A DNA stretch of 64,000 nucleotides from Leptospiraceae bacterium. GTDB taxonomy: Bacteria > Spirochaetota > Leptospiria > Leptospirales > Leptospiraceae. The notes under the pieces were generated by a model. It worked only from the letters and a program-made list of their open reading frames with translations, ran no database searches and was not told the DNA's origin. Shown piece by piece: positions 8,814 through 17,825 of the stretch (position 1 is its first letter; each line of letters begins with the position of its first letter). The translations under genes were made by a program, and so were the position numbers. The stretch is taken from contig JADJFV010000004.1 of NCBI GenBank assembly GCA_016708435.1, positions 124,001 through 188,000 of the forward strand, given 5' to 3'.

Positions 8814-11045
8814 TTACGGAGAAGTTATAGCGGAGGTGCTGGTATGAGCAACTCCTACGAATATACCATTTCCATAGGTAACAGAATACCAGTTAGCAGA
8901 AATTGGTAAAGTTCTGTTTGTCCAATTAATTCCATCGGGTGAAGTTGCCGCCACCGTGCTATTTGTTACTGCTGAAAAAATACCGCTTCCATAGGAAACG
9001 GAATACCAGCTAGCAGAACTGGGTAGGGTCCTAGCTGTCCAATTGATTCCATCGGGTGAAGTTGCGGCAGCCGTGCTTGGTCCAACTGTCACTGCAACAA
9101 AAACTCCATTTCCATACGTGATCGACATCCATTGAGAGAAACTTGGTAGAGTTCTTGCCGTCCAAGTGACTCCATCTGGGGAACTCGCAGCAGTTGTGCT
9201 TGGAGCGCCTGCCACTGCAACAAAAACACCATTTCCGTAGGCGACTGACATCCATTGAGCAGGACTAGGCAGTGTTTGGGATGTCCAATTAATCCCATCG
9301 GGTGAAGTTGCAGCAGTTGAGCTTCCCTGTGATACTACAACAAACACTCCGTTTCCATAAGTTACTGATATCCATTGAACATTGTTGGGTAGAGTTCGAG
9401 ATGTCCAATTAATCCCATCGGGCGAAGTTGCGGCAATGGTGCTACTTTGTGCGATCGCAACAAAAGTGCCATTTCCATACGTAACGGACTTCCAAGCAGA
9501 AGAACTAGGCATTGTTCTAGATGTCCATGTGATTCCGTCTGGTGAGCTTGCTGCAGTTGCACTTAACCATGCCACTGCGACAAAGACACCGCTTCCATAT
9601 GCGACTGAATACCATTGTTGTGAAAGAGGCAGGGTTCTAGCTGTCCATGCCGAACCATCCGAGGTAACGGATATGCTAATCGTTGCTGATGCACTTCCAG
9701 AGGAACTGGTTGCCGTAATCGTGTAATTGACAGCACTCTGTAAGGAAGTTGGAGTTCCACTAACAGCACAGGTTGTATTGTTTAGACTCAACCCGGCAAG
9801 TAAACTAGGACTTACAGTGCAGCTTGTAAAAGTTCCTCCTCCATTTGGAGTTATCGGTGTTATCGGAATGTTCATAGGAAAGAAATAAGGACTTCCTGTG
9901 TAACTGAGACTAATTGGACTTGCGCCCGAACCTGTTCCCGTGCCTGTCCCCGTGCTAGTTCCTGTTGGTGTTCCTGTTCCTGTCGCTGTTGGTGTTACTG
10001 CTCCTGATAGAATAATGGCATTGTCTACAAATTGAGTCTGACTAGTAATCTGTGCCGTAGAAATTGTAATGGGAGAGGTTCCCGATATTCCCGCAGTGAG
10101 TATTCCTCCTTCCTGCACATAGCTTACAATGGCAGGAAAAAGAATTGTAGTCAACGGAGCACTTGAGAATGAAATAATATTTGCACCTGCTCCGATGGTG
10201 ATTGGCTTTCCATCACTTCCTTTTCCATCAAATAGCCCATCTTCAAAATCTGTAGCCAGGGCTTCGATGACAGTGTTGATATCGTTTGGAGTTGTCTTCG
10301 ATCCAGTCTTTATCTTATTGGCAAGATAAGAAATGCCGGCTAACACAGAGAGACTTTTGGAAGAGAGAAGATCAGTCGGATTTTTCAAATTTAAGGTAAT
10401 ATCATCTAGCTCTGGATAATCATTTTCATTGATGGAAGATGTAGTAGCTCTTCCCGATGCAGAAGAAAGAGTAGAGAGCCCAAATCGAATTACAACTTCC
10501 TTGCTCGCTTTTGTATGTAGAGTAGCAAGATTTGTGTTTGATCCAGATTGTTTAGTCAAATACTGTAGCCTTTTCGCAAGCAGGTTTGAAAAAGGAGAGA
10601 TCAATTGTCTTTTGGAGGTATTGCCTGTAAGTTTACTCTCGACGATAATGCTTGTCTGCTTAAAATTAGAATTAGAAGTAAGAGCTAAGTCTGCACTTTC
10701 TTTCTCATCAAACATCTTTGTGTTTCCACTTGGATCGCCCGAAACTGTGAGACAAACTGCTGATCCTGTTCGATTGTAAGTCAGAGAATAATCCCCATTA
10801 TTGTCAGTATTTCCTGAAGCTAAGACGTTTGTATTATTACACGTTCCGTCCGCATTTAAGGGACTAATAGTAACGGTTGCATTCTTTACAATTCCCTTGA
10901 GTGCAGTGCCACCGATAGTGAGCTTGTTGTTTCGAAAAAGCGTCAGGGTAAAATTTTGGAAGATAGAATTGTCGTCCCCGCTTACATTTGAAAATTTCCC
11001 GCAAGAAACAAGAAGAGAAATAAAGAATACGATGAGAAGTTTCAT
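8814..11045 (-). CDS. Lipoprotein with Ig-like domain and seven-unit propeller-like repeat region
   Basis: 743 residues. The signal peptide ends in the lipobox LLVSC, giving a mature Cys at about residue 15. A Gly-Thr-rich linker lies near residue 355 and is followed by an Ig-like putative domain (PxGLSLNN...CAVSGTPT, He_PIG-like). The C-terminal 290 residues are seven units of about 42 residues, each with WxSVxYGNGxFVAV and SPDGxxWTxRTLP. The last unit stops right after TSP, while the first begins with DGSAWTARTLP, so the ends complement each other like the closing strand of a seven-bladed beta-propeller. Probably an outer-membrane surface lipoprotein; function unknown. Confidence 0.8.
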   Translation of the reverse strand: MKLLIVFFISLLVSCGKFSNVSGDDNSIFQNFTLTLFRNNKLTIGGTALKGIVKNATVTISPLNADGTCNNTNVLASGNTDNNGDYSLTYNRTGSAVCLTVSGDPSGNTKMFDEKESADLALTSNSNFKQTSIIVESKLTGNTSKRQLISPFSNLLAKRLQYLTKQSGSNTNLATLHTKASKEVVIRFGLSTLSSASGRATTSSINENDYPELDDITLNLKNPTDLLSSKSLSVLAGISYLANKIKTGSKTTPNDINTVIEALATDFEDGLFDGKGSDGKPITIGAGANIISFSSAPLTTILFPAIVSYVQEGGILTAGISGTSPITISTAQITSQTQFVDNAIILSGAVTPTATGTGTPTGTSTGTGTGTGSGASPISLSYTGSPYFFPMNIPITPITPNGGGTFTSCTVSPSLLAGLSLNNTTCAVSGTPTSLQSAVNYTITATSSSGSASATISISVTSDGSAWTARTLPLSQQWYSVAYGSGVFVAVAWLSATAASSPDGITWTSRTMPSSSAWKSVTYGNGTFVAIAQSSTIAATSPDGINWTSRTLPNNVQWISVTYGNGVFVVVSQGSSTAATSPDGINWTSQTLPSPAQWMSVAYGNGVFVAVAGAPSTTAASSPDGVTWTARTLPSFSQWMSITYGNGVFVAVTVGPSTAAATSPDGINWTARTLPSSASWYSVSYGSGIFSAVTNSTVAATSPDGINWTNRTLPISANWYSVTYGNGIFVGVAHTSTSAITSP

Positions 11046-11311
11046 TTTGCTTATGCCTGACTTTTATTAAAATTTTAAAAATAATGGATGTCAAGGAGTA
11101 ATTTATATTACACCCCACAACTAGCCGACAGGCGATAGGAAGTAACCTCAAAAATACAATTCCCCTAAATCCTTCTCCATAGGAAAAATCTTAATCCCAC
11201 ATCAACTGATTTCAATGGCGCATAACGCACCCATTGCTCGGTTATTTTTTTAAAAATAGGTCTATCATATATCGACTATTGTGCAGCCTTTTGAGTAATG
11301 ACTTGTTCTAT

Positions 11312-11803
11312 TCATACTTTCAATAGCTTTTCAATTTCATCCCAGGACTCGACTTGTAGGATTTTGTTATTGGGATGGGCTGTGTTTAATTCCTGTTCTG
11401 GTTTTGTGGGGCAAAATAGAATTAGCCTTTCCGGTTGTTCTGAGGTGAGCATGTATTTTAAAACTGTATAACGGTCATCAATAAAGACATTCAAATCTAG
11501 ATGATTTGCGATGCTTGCTTTTTCGTGACGGGCAAAGCAGAAGTGAATATTTTCTTTATCAAAGCCAGTGACTGAAAAGAAGGATTGGCTTTCTAACCAC
11601 TCCATGGATTTCTTTTGGACTACAATTCCGCATTTAGAAATAATGAATACATTTTCTTTTCCGTATGCTGTAACGAGTTGTTTGATTGTCTCAAAGCAAT
11701 TAGGGAAAGACTTTGCTCTTAAAAAATTATCTGTGAAAAATAAATCAGGCTCATCCGTATCTTGTGCAATGATGACTCCTCCAATATCAATCCCTATTCG
11801 CAT
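11312..11803 (-). CDS. HAD-like hydrolase superfamily protein, small
   Basis: 163 residues. The N-terminus has GIDIGGVI where motif I of HAD enzymes lies, although the second Asp of the usual DxD is replaced by Gly. IISKCG resembles motif II with Ser, and VFIDDR near residue 107 resembles the motif IV acid pair. The fold resembles 5'-nucleotidase-like or polynucleotide-kinase-like HAD proteins. The missing motif I Asp makes phosphatase activity uncertain. It starts 8 bp after the SH3 lipoprotein stop and is probably the last gene of a nucleoside transporter - SH3 lipoprotein - HAD operon. Confidence 0.65.
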   Translation of the reverse strand: MRIGIDIGGVIIAQDTDEPDLFFTDNFLRAKSFPNCFETIKQLVTAYGKENVFIISKCGIVVQKKSMEWLESQSFFSVTGFDKENIHFCFARHEKASIANHLDLNVFIDDRYTVLKYMLTSEQPERLILFCPTKPEQELNTAHPNNKILQVESWDEIEKLLKV

Positions 11804-11811
11804 AATGTTGA

Positions 11812-13071
11812 TTATTCCTTCGCGGGTGTTGGCTCTTTACTTGCATTTTCCCAAGCAGATAGAAATTGTTCAGGTATGGCTTTTTGATAAAACTTTTCTA
11901 CTATGACTTCTTTGTTGGTTAGCTTGAGAGAAACAAACATATCTGTCCTAAATTTTTTAATGTCCGTAATCCTTCCACCGAATAGAATTATCTTTTCATC
12001 TGGTTGACACTCCGGTAGTTTTAGATACATGTAAACGGTATTATGCGCTAGATCATATCGGTTTTCTCTTTCTACCTCTACATTCGAAACTGTTCCATAT
12101 TCACAATAGGCTTTTGTGTTTTTATTATTAAAAGTTGTCGCGAGGACTCTATCATCAAGTAGAAAATAAATCGTAGAGTCTTGGATCAAGCATCCACATT
12201 TCTGAGGAACAGAAGTTGTATAAACTGATCTTACGAGAGGATAATTTTGCTCTACCACTGTCTCTGAGAAGATTTCTCTATTTCCAAAGCTTTTTCCTGT
12301 GATATTGTTTTTAAAAATAACCTGACTTTCTTTGCCTGTGCAATCATCTTCTGCAATTTGTCTTTGGATTTGGTAAATCGTATAGGGATGATTTTCGTAT
12401 TTTATAATCTTAGCTGTCTTTTCAACAGTGCTTAAATCAAAATCAATTTCTTCTAATTTAGATTCTTCCAAGTTGCTGTAGAAACGATAGAACCATCCTT
12501 CATTGCCGAATTCTCCATTTCGTTCTTCTAAGGTTTGGAAGTTTTTAGAAATATCCACAGAGCCAGAAAATATCCAACCTTTTTTTCCATTGTAAGTCGT
12601 CTCTATCCAATAGCCAGGTTGTTTTTCTAAAATGACATTGCCTTTCGATTGATTGTAAAACTCCCCGATGTAGCCAAATGGAATCGTTGAGATTACTGTC
12701 GATTTTGCGTCTGGTTTTTCTCGAAGAAGAATTCCAGCAGTCGTTACAACGCTGAAATAATGTTTTTCTACTTTTGCACTTAGAAACGAATCAATGACCC
12801 AACCAGTCTTACCGTTGAAGGAAATCTTTCTCCATTTGATTGTTGTATCCGGCTGTATCGTATAGGCAGGGTTTTCAGGAATGATTTCTACCTTAGTAGC
12901 ATGAGGGATAGATTCAAGGATTGAGCTAGTTGTTTCAGGGGTCTCGTATATACTTGTTCCACTTAAAGAATCGGTATACAGATATTGTTTTTCGATCACG
13001 ACTTTATCTGGCTCCTTTTTACAATAGGAGACGGATAAAAATAGGTATAGAATTAAGAGAATGTTTTTCAT
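11812..13071 (-). CDS. Lipoprotein with two bacterial SH3-type domains
   Basis: A longer frame starts at 13101, but the ATG at 13071 gives a proper lipoprotein signal, MKNILLILYLFLSVSYC, so that start is preferred (419 residues). Two SH3b-like modules follow. The first is around residues 30-95 and ends in NGKTGWVIDSFL. The second is around 105-170 and ends in NGKKGWIFSGSV. The remaining 250 residues are not recognised. Bacterial SH3 domains often bind cell-wall peptides, so a periplasmic wall-binding role is plausible. An inverted repeat covers the start codon (separate entry). It lies 57 bp after the nucleoside transporter and 8 bp before the HAD gene. Confidence 0.7.
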   Translation of the reverse strand: MKNILLILYLFLSVSYCKKEPDKVVIEKQYLYTDSLSGTSIYETPETTSSILESIPHATKVEIIPENPAYTIQPDTTIKWRKISFNGKTGWVIDSFLSAKVEKHYFSVVTTAGILLREKPDAKSTVISTIPFGYIGEFYNQSKGNVILEKQPGYWIETTYNGKKGWIFSGSVDISKNFQTLEERNGEFGNEGWFYRFYSNLEESKLEEIDFDLSTVEKTAKIIKYENHPYTIYQIQRQIAEDDCTGKESQVIFKNNITGKSFGNREIFSETVVEQNYPLVRSVYTTSVPQKCGCLIQDSTIYFLLDDRVLATTFNNKNTKAYCEYGTVSNVEVERENRYDLAHNTVYMYLKLPECQPDEKIILFGGRITDIKKFRTDMFVSLKLTNKEVIVEKFYQKAIPEQFLSAWENASKEPTPAKE

Positions 13072-13102
13072 ACAAGAATTGGTATTCTGTATGAAGAACA
13101 TT
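13061..13102. repeat. Inverted repeat spanning the SH3 lipoprotein start codon
   Basis: Arms at about 13061-13079 and 13083-13102 pair almost fully (ATGTTYTTCATACA with small bulges) around a loop of a few bases. In the minus-strand transcript the hairpin would contain the chosen ATG at 13071. There is no T-run typical of a terminator, so it may limit translation or attenuate read-through from the transporter gene. Confidence 0.55.
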
Positions 13103-13128
13103 TATGATTCATCTTTAGCAAGCTTTTT

Positions 13129-14571
13129 TTATTTTGGTTTGATACCAATTACATCAGGACTTCCAAAATCAAATATACCAGCAACACAACCAGTCATAAG
13201 AGTAGCAAGCGTTGCAGCCCACATAGCTTTCCAGGCAATGGAACTAATCTCACTGCTTCTAGAAGGAACAAGATTAGAAAGTCCACCAACGAAGATTCCT
13301 ATCGAAGGTATATGAGCAAAACCGCATAGAACATAGCTGACTATAAGCATTGCTCTGTCAGAAATTTCTCCTGCACGAGAAAGCTCTCCGAGCTTGACAT
13401 AGGGAGGAATGGATGTTTGTAAAAGTCTCTGACCAATTAGAACAGAAGACTGCCAGATTTCATTCATATCTAACGAAACACCGGTAAAAAAAGTAAGAGG
13501 GAGAAACAAAAGTCCAAAGATATTATCAAGAGAAACTACTTTAAAGATTCTTCCAATAAATTGAAGTATGAAATTTTCATGATTTTGCAAAGAGGCAAGT
13601 CCTGCAAAAAGCATATTGACCAAGGCAACGCAACCTAGAATCGCAATGATCACGGCAGCAATACCGACAGCCATCTTTACACCGTCTAGCGCACCTAAAA
13701 TCAAGGCGTCCATGTAACTAGGTTTCTTTTCATTTGGATCCTCTACGTCTGCTGGAACTCCGCCCATTGTTTCTGGCATTCCTGTCTCAGGGATCATGAT
13801 TTTAGAGATAACGAAGCAAGCAGGAATTGTCAAAAAGGACGCTGCCATTAAGTGACCTGTAATCGTCGGAAAGGTCGGTCGTAAGAATCCTGCATACATA
13901 CCAAGCACTGTTGAGGAAATAGATCCAAAGCAACTCGCTAGAATCGCACAGAGTTCACTTCGAGTCATATTGAGTAGAAATGGCTTTACAGCTACAACAG
14001 ACTCAATGCCTACGAAGATATTGGCTGCTCCCGAAAGAGATTCGGCTCCACTTGTTCCGAGTGTTTTTTGAAATATCTTTGCGAAAAAGTTTACGACTGG
14101 TTGAATTGCATTCATTCTATAAAGAAGAGTTATGATAGCAGAGAAGAAGATTACCTGTGGTAGAGAGCGAAAGGCAAAAATGAATCCTAATTCTAATCTA
14201 CTTCTTTCAAAAAATCCAGTCTTTGGATTTACAATGTAAGAGTAGTCTACAATCCCGGTTTGTGGGTTGATTAAATCAGTTGGTTTTACCATTACCTTAT
14301 CCACTGGTGGAACGATTAATCCACTGAATAAGAATCTTGCTCCTGCCTCGGAAGCTTCTAAAAGGAAATTGATTGCATTTCCAAATACTTCAACGCCCAT
14401 ACGTGTAATCGGGAACACAAAAATAAGGAATCCCATTACAAATTGAATCCCAATGCCCCACTTGATTGTATTCCAAGGAATTAATTTTCTATTTTCCGAT
14501 GATAGCCATGCAACAATGCAAAGCATATACATCCCCACTAAAGAGATAATATTCAGTTTAATATCTAGCAT
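13129..14571 (-). CDS. Concentrative (Na+- or H+-coupled) nucleoside transporter, NupC/CNT family
   Basis: 480 residues with many membrane segments. Family signatures include GIESVVAVKPFLLNMTRSEL, the SSTVLGMYAGFL stretch and the C-terminal VLCGFAHIPSIGI. There is a longer-than-usual loop near residues 80-120. CNT proteins import nucleosides across the inner membrane by ion symport. It heads a minus-strand group with the SH3 lipoprotein and HAD genes. Upstream (14572-14815) there is no gene, but a 13-bp palindrome lies about 170 bp before the start. Confidence 0.9.
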   Translation of the reverse strand: MLDIKLNIISLVGMYMLCIVAWLSSENRKLIPWNTIKWGIGIQFVMGFLIFVFPITRMGVEVFGNAINFLLEASEAGARFLFSGLIVPPVDKVMVKPTDLINPQTGIVDYSYIVNPKTGFFERSRLELGFIFAFRSLPQVIFFSAIITLLYRMNAIQPVVNFFAKIFQKTLGTSGAESLSGAANIFVGIESVVAVKPFLLNMTRSELCAILASCFGSISSTVLGMYAGFLRPTFPTITGHLMAASFLTIPACFVISKIMIPETGMPETMGGVPADVEDPNEKKPSYMDALILGALDGVKMAVGIAAVIIAILGCVALVNMLFAGLASLQNHENFILQFIGRIFKVVSLDNIFGLLFLPLTFFTGVSLDMNEIWQSSVLIGQRLLQTSIPPYVKLGELSRAGEISDRAMLIVSYVLCGFAHIPSIGIFVGGLSNLVPSRSSEISSIAWKAMWAATLATLMTGCVAGIFDFGSPDVIGIKPK

Positions 14572-14738
14572 ACAATTTCCCGATTTTGCTTTTTCATTGT
14601 TAGCAATTTTACATTCTTAATTATCGTCAAGAGAAATCCTTGGAATGAATTTAATGACAATATTCGCATTTTTTTGCATTATAGGAGAGACATTTGATTC
14701 AGTTTTGACTTTTTTTATCTTGTCAATAATAAATTTAC

Positions 14739-14778
14739 TAGATTATGATAAGAAAATGCTTTTTTTTATCATAATCTA
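14739..14778. promoter_or_regulatory. Perfect 13-bp inverted repeat upstream of the nucleoside transporter
   Basis: TAGATTATGATAA at 14739-14751 and its exact complement at 14766-14778, with a 14-nt AT-rich spacer. It lies between the transporter start (14571) and the end of the next minus-strand gene (14816). No clean T-run follows on either strand, so an operator or a weak terminator are both possible. Confidence 0.4.
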
Positions 14779-14815
14779 AACAAAGTATTATCGTTTCTGC
14801 GGTTCTTATTAACGA

Positions 14816-16378
14816 TTAATAAGGAAATTTTATAATTTGGTCGTTTACATTTCCTGAGTTAGCGTCTGGTTTAACGATTACATAGTATTCTGTGCTAGAA
14901 CTGTTGACGAATACGAATTTGCCTTCTGTTTTGTAAGATCTTCCAGCGGATGTAAAACAGGGTAGAGTCTTCTTGGAGAGAAAGCCTAAATTCGATAAGC
15001 CATGGCGATAAACGTATTCATTGGATACTTTGGTTCCATCGGAGAACGTAGAGTTAGAAAAATACAAGTTGGTTGGAATGAAAAAAATTTGCGAAGAGTC
15101 CGTATTCAAATGCTGGATTCTTAGAAAGGTTGTTGAATCTAATTTTCCTGCGTATTGTATATCACTTCCTTGTGTAGCAGAAACGGTAAATGCAGTGAGA
15201 CAGGAGTTGAATGTTTTGCTGTTATCTTTCGCAAGCCATATAGGTCCGCACATACTATGATCCCCATGATAAATCGAGTCATAGGAGTAAGTGGGAGGAT
15301 TTACCGCTGTGCTCATTCTTCGAATATCAACAGGTGACGATGCTGTATCAATCAAATACAATGAGTTTCCAGCAGAGTTAAGGGTTAAGTGTGTAGGGTA
15401 TACAGTAGTTCCTGAATGATTGGTGACTGCCCCATCCGCGAAGGTAACGCTCTTAATAGGTCCCCAAGTGCTAAGGCTATTACTAATATAAATATAGACA
15501 TTGTTCATCGCAATATCATTTGCTTTGATTGCAGTGGCAACCTCTCTTGCTAAAGTAGTTCCAGGTAGATTGATGAGTGTGGCGTTTGCGTCATGACCGA
15601 CTGCTGCTTTTGTCCCATCAGGACTAACTGTTACATTTAAGGGAGCAAAATTTAAGGTTAAAGTAGAGTCTGCATTCGTAGATGGATTGTAATAATGGAA
15701 TTTGTTAGCAGAGTCTACCAATACAATTCTATTATTAACCAAATCATACTCTGCATCAACGACAGAAAAAGAAAGTTGTTGAATTGTTCCATCAGTCGCT
15801 CCGGAAGTCGTGCAAGCCGCAGGTGTAGAAGATGTTCCCGTTCCTGTTCCTGTCGATGTGCCGGTTCCCGTTCCAGTAGACGTTCCAGTTCCTGTCCCAG
15901 TTGAGGTTCCAGTGCCAGTGCCTGTTGCCGTTCCTGCATCGGAGCCACCTCCAAAGAGTAAAAGAAAGGCAAGAGTGTTATTTACTTCGGCTTCTTTTCC
16001 GTTGATTAAATTAATAGGACCTATATCAATAAAGCTGGCTTCCTTGATATCGCAAAGCGGCAATGTAGTGGCTCCGCCTAAGATAAGTCCTGTAATGGAA
16101 TTGATCTTAGATACGCAATCTTGCACAGATGCTTTATCATAGTATTTATTAGCATTAATACTGATAATTGCGGGAAGAACTATGGTGTTTATCATATTCA
16201 CGATAGTAGAGGAAGCTGCCGAACCAGTAACGATTCCAACAGAAATTCGATCTATGCTATTCGCCGCATTTAGGAGTTTCTTTTTTGCAGTATATCCATC
16301 CATTGTATCAATACCGGGAATTAAACTACAAAACGAAAGGGAAAATAGGATGAGTAAGGAAAGAGTGATTGTTTTCAT
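14816..16378 (-). CDS. Lipoprotein with Gly-Thr-Ser linker and beta-propeller-like C-terminal domain
   Basis: The start at 16378 gives MKTITLSLLILFSLSFC, a good lipoprotein signal; a frame 12 codons longer adds nothing plausible. 520 residues. The N-terminal third is a small Cys-containing domain that ends at a GTGTGTSTG-type linker near residues 150-190. The linker is encoded by a degenerate hexanucleotide repeat (about 15835-15935). The rest resembles a YVTN/WD-like beta-propeller with SPDGTKAAVGHD and LTLNSAGNSLYLID motifs. Probably on the outer membrane. The same kind of linker occurs in the lipoprotein at 8814-11045. Confidence 0.7.
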   Translation of the reverse strand: MKTITLSLLILFSLSFCSLIPGIDTMDGYTAKKKLLNAANSIDRISVGIVTGSAASSTIVNMINTIVLPAIISINANKYYDKASVQDCVSKINSITGLILGGATTLPLCDIKEASFIDIGPINLINGKEAEVNNTLAFLLLFGGGSDAGTATGTGTGTSTGTGTGTSTGTGTGTSTGTGTGTSSTPAACTTSGATDGTIQQLSFSVVDAEYDLVNNRIVLVDSANKFHYYNPSTNADSTLTLNFAPLNVTVSPDGTKAAVGHDANATLINLPGTTLAREVATAIKANDIAMNNVYIYISNSLSTWGPIKSVTFADGAVTNHSGTTVYPTHLTLNSAGNSLYLIDTASSPVDIRRMSTAVNPPTYSYDSIYHGDHSMCGPIWLAKDNSKTFNSCLTAFTVSATQGSDIQYAGKLDSTTFLRIQHLNTDSSQIFFIPTNLYFSNSTFSDGTKVSNEYVYRHGLSNLGFLSKKTLPCFTSAGRSYKTEGKFVFVNSSSTEYYVIVKPDANSGNVNDQIIKFPY

Positions 16379-16466
16379 CCTACCAAAACTAGAGAGTGCA
16401 ATAAAGAATGTCAAATAAATTTACAGTAAATTGCACTCATGTTTTTGTTTTTTTTATCTGTGAACT

Positions 16467-17306
16467 TTATCGAATAGAATAAAGCACTTTGCGTTTACCG
16501 ATTCGTTCGCGGTTTAACTCGATTCGGTTGTTATAGTAATATGCTTTTTCTGGCTTTAGTTGACCTAGAACATCAAATAAATCCATTTCGAAAGAAAGCA
16601 TTCCTTCAGCAACGTCGTCTATTTTTTTATCTAATACATCTTTGACGCTAACCATAACGTGACGGGAATTGATTTGGTCTGGCTTTGCTGTTTCTGCAAT
16701 CATGAAGAAATTTGATTTAGTAATTGTGCCACCAACACAGGTTTGCTTTCCACGCTCTCTAGAAATTTTAATAATCTGAGTCGTTACTCGCATTACTTCT
16801 GGATCATCTGGACTTAAATCCATAGACGCAGACAAGTCAGAGCGTGCAGCAGTTACATTGTTTAGTTCCTCAAACGCTTTAGAGTCTGCAATTTCTAGAA
16901 TATTTCGATAACCTGTGATCGTTTCAAGGTTCATTGATTTATAAAGGCTTTCATATTGAACTGGTGGGATTAGATTTTTCAAAGTGGAAATGAAATTCTT
17001 GAGTGCGTATTGAGATTCAATCATAGGAGCAGAAATTCCGTCTATTCCGTTTGATTTGCAAAAGCGAATATCTGTTCTTGCCTCCGGTCCCCCAATCTTT
17101 ACGACAACAGGCAATAAATCTCTCCCTAGAAGAGATAAAAGCTTTAACTCATCATAGTCCATATCCTCTGTTTCTGTTCCACCTTTCAAACCAGTGAAGC
17201 AATAATCTTTTACATACACGCCGAGATCTTTTTTGAGATTAAAAAGGGAGGTTTCAACAGATTTATTCATAAATATTTTATCGACATAATTCGAGTTTTC
17301 CTTCAA
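16467..17306 (-). CDS. HpcH/HpaI aldolase / citrate lyase-like TIM-barrel protein
   Basis: 279 residues. The barrel strands show VVVKIGGPEART, then DGISAPMIES, ETITGYRNILEIAD with the presumed metal-binding Glu, and ARSDLSASMD with the presumed Asp. This is the pattern of HpcH/HpaI aldolases and citrate-lyase beta-type proteins, which cleave or form C-C bonds on CoA or keto-acid substrates with a divalent metal. The substrate cannot be read from sequence. It stands alone between a lipoprotein gene and a 519-bp gap. Confidence 0.75.
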   Translation of the reverse strand: MKENSNYVDKIFMNKSVETSLFNLKKDLGVYVKDYCFTGLKGGTETEDMDYDELKLLSLLGRDLLPVVVKIGGPEARTDIRFCKSNGIDGISAPMIESQYALKNFISTLKNLIPPVQYESLYKSMNLETITGYRNILEIADSKAFEELNNVTAARSDLSASMDLSPDDPEVMRVTTQIIKISRERGKQTCVGGTITKSNFFMIAETAKPDQINSRHVMVSVKDVLDKKIDDVAEGMLSFEMDLFDVLGQLKPEKAYYYNNRIELNRERIGKRKVLYSIR

Positions 17307-17825
17307 TAGCTACGCTCTTGAGACTTTCTTTTTTTCAAAAGTTACACTTTTGAGATTCTCTTTTCTTTCTCTTTCCAGAGTGGGATTCTCTCTCTATACC
17401 GCTTTCCCAGCGGGGGGATTCTTTTTTATACCGCTTCCCAGCGTGGGTGACTAATTCTTACTTTTTTTTCTTTTTTATGGGAAAAAAGAAAAAAAGTAAG
17501 CAAAAAAAAGAAAAAACCCGCAGCTCAGGCTTTTTCTTTTTAACACTTCGCCAATGCTCCATTAAGACTCTTGTGGGGTTCTTTGTTTTTGCTTTACAAA
17601 AGTAACTGAGTCTATACTCTAATTCTATTCAGGAAAAAGTAAGGCAAAGAGGCGTTATTCTCAATATATAATTTGAGAAGGAAAAAGAGATTGCGTTATA
17701 CGGCATTTGTTTTATGTTTTTTTGCTTTCTGGCTACTCTTTGTTACCTTCTTTATTTAATATCTAGGACGATGACGAAAAAATAGGATTTATTCTTTTTC
17801 TATCACTTCCAATCTTTTCTTATTT
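17307..17825. other. Non-coding stretch rich in homopurine/homopyrimidine repeats
   Basis: No gene is supported here. There are two degenerate tandem copies of an ATACCGCTT-CCCAGCG unit around 17395-17446, a large A/T hairpin at 17457-17500 (separate entry) and long T- or A-rich runs. Confidence 0.5.
17457..17500. repeat. Long A/T-rich hairpin
   Basis: A left arm at 17457-17476 (CTTAC then T-rich) pairs with the right arm at 17482-17500 over 19 of 20 positions, with a loop of about five bases. No U-run follows on either strand, so this is not a classical terminator. Confidence 0.5.

Noticed and set aside
9030..9620. Possible CRISPR array from regular repeats
   Set aside because: The repeats are coding, about 126 bp long, diverged and in frame; there are no short identical repeats with unique spacers, and no cas genes anywhere in the window.
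9382..9726. Plus- and minus-strand frames inside the seven-repeat lipoprotein
   Set aside because: Repeat DNA keeps several frames open; only the 743-residue frame has a lipoprotein signal and conserved motifs.
15810..16142. Plus-strand frame of 110 codons rich in Val-Pro repeats
   Set aside because: It is the antisense reading of the Gly-Thr linker repeats in the lipoprotein at 14816-16378; no ribosome site or family.
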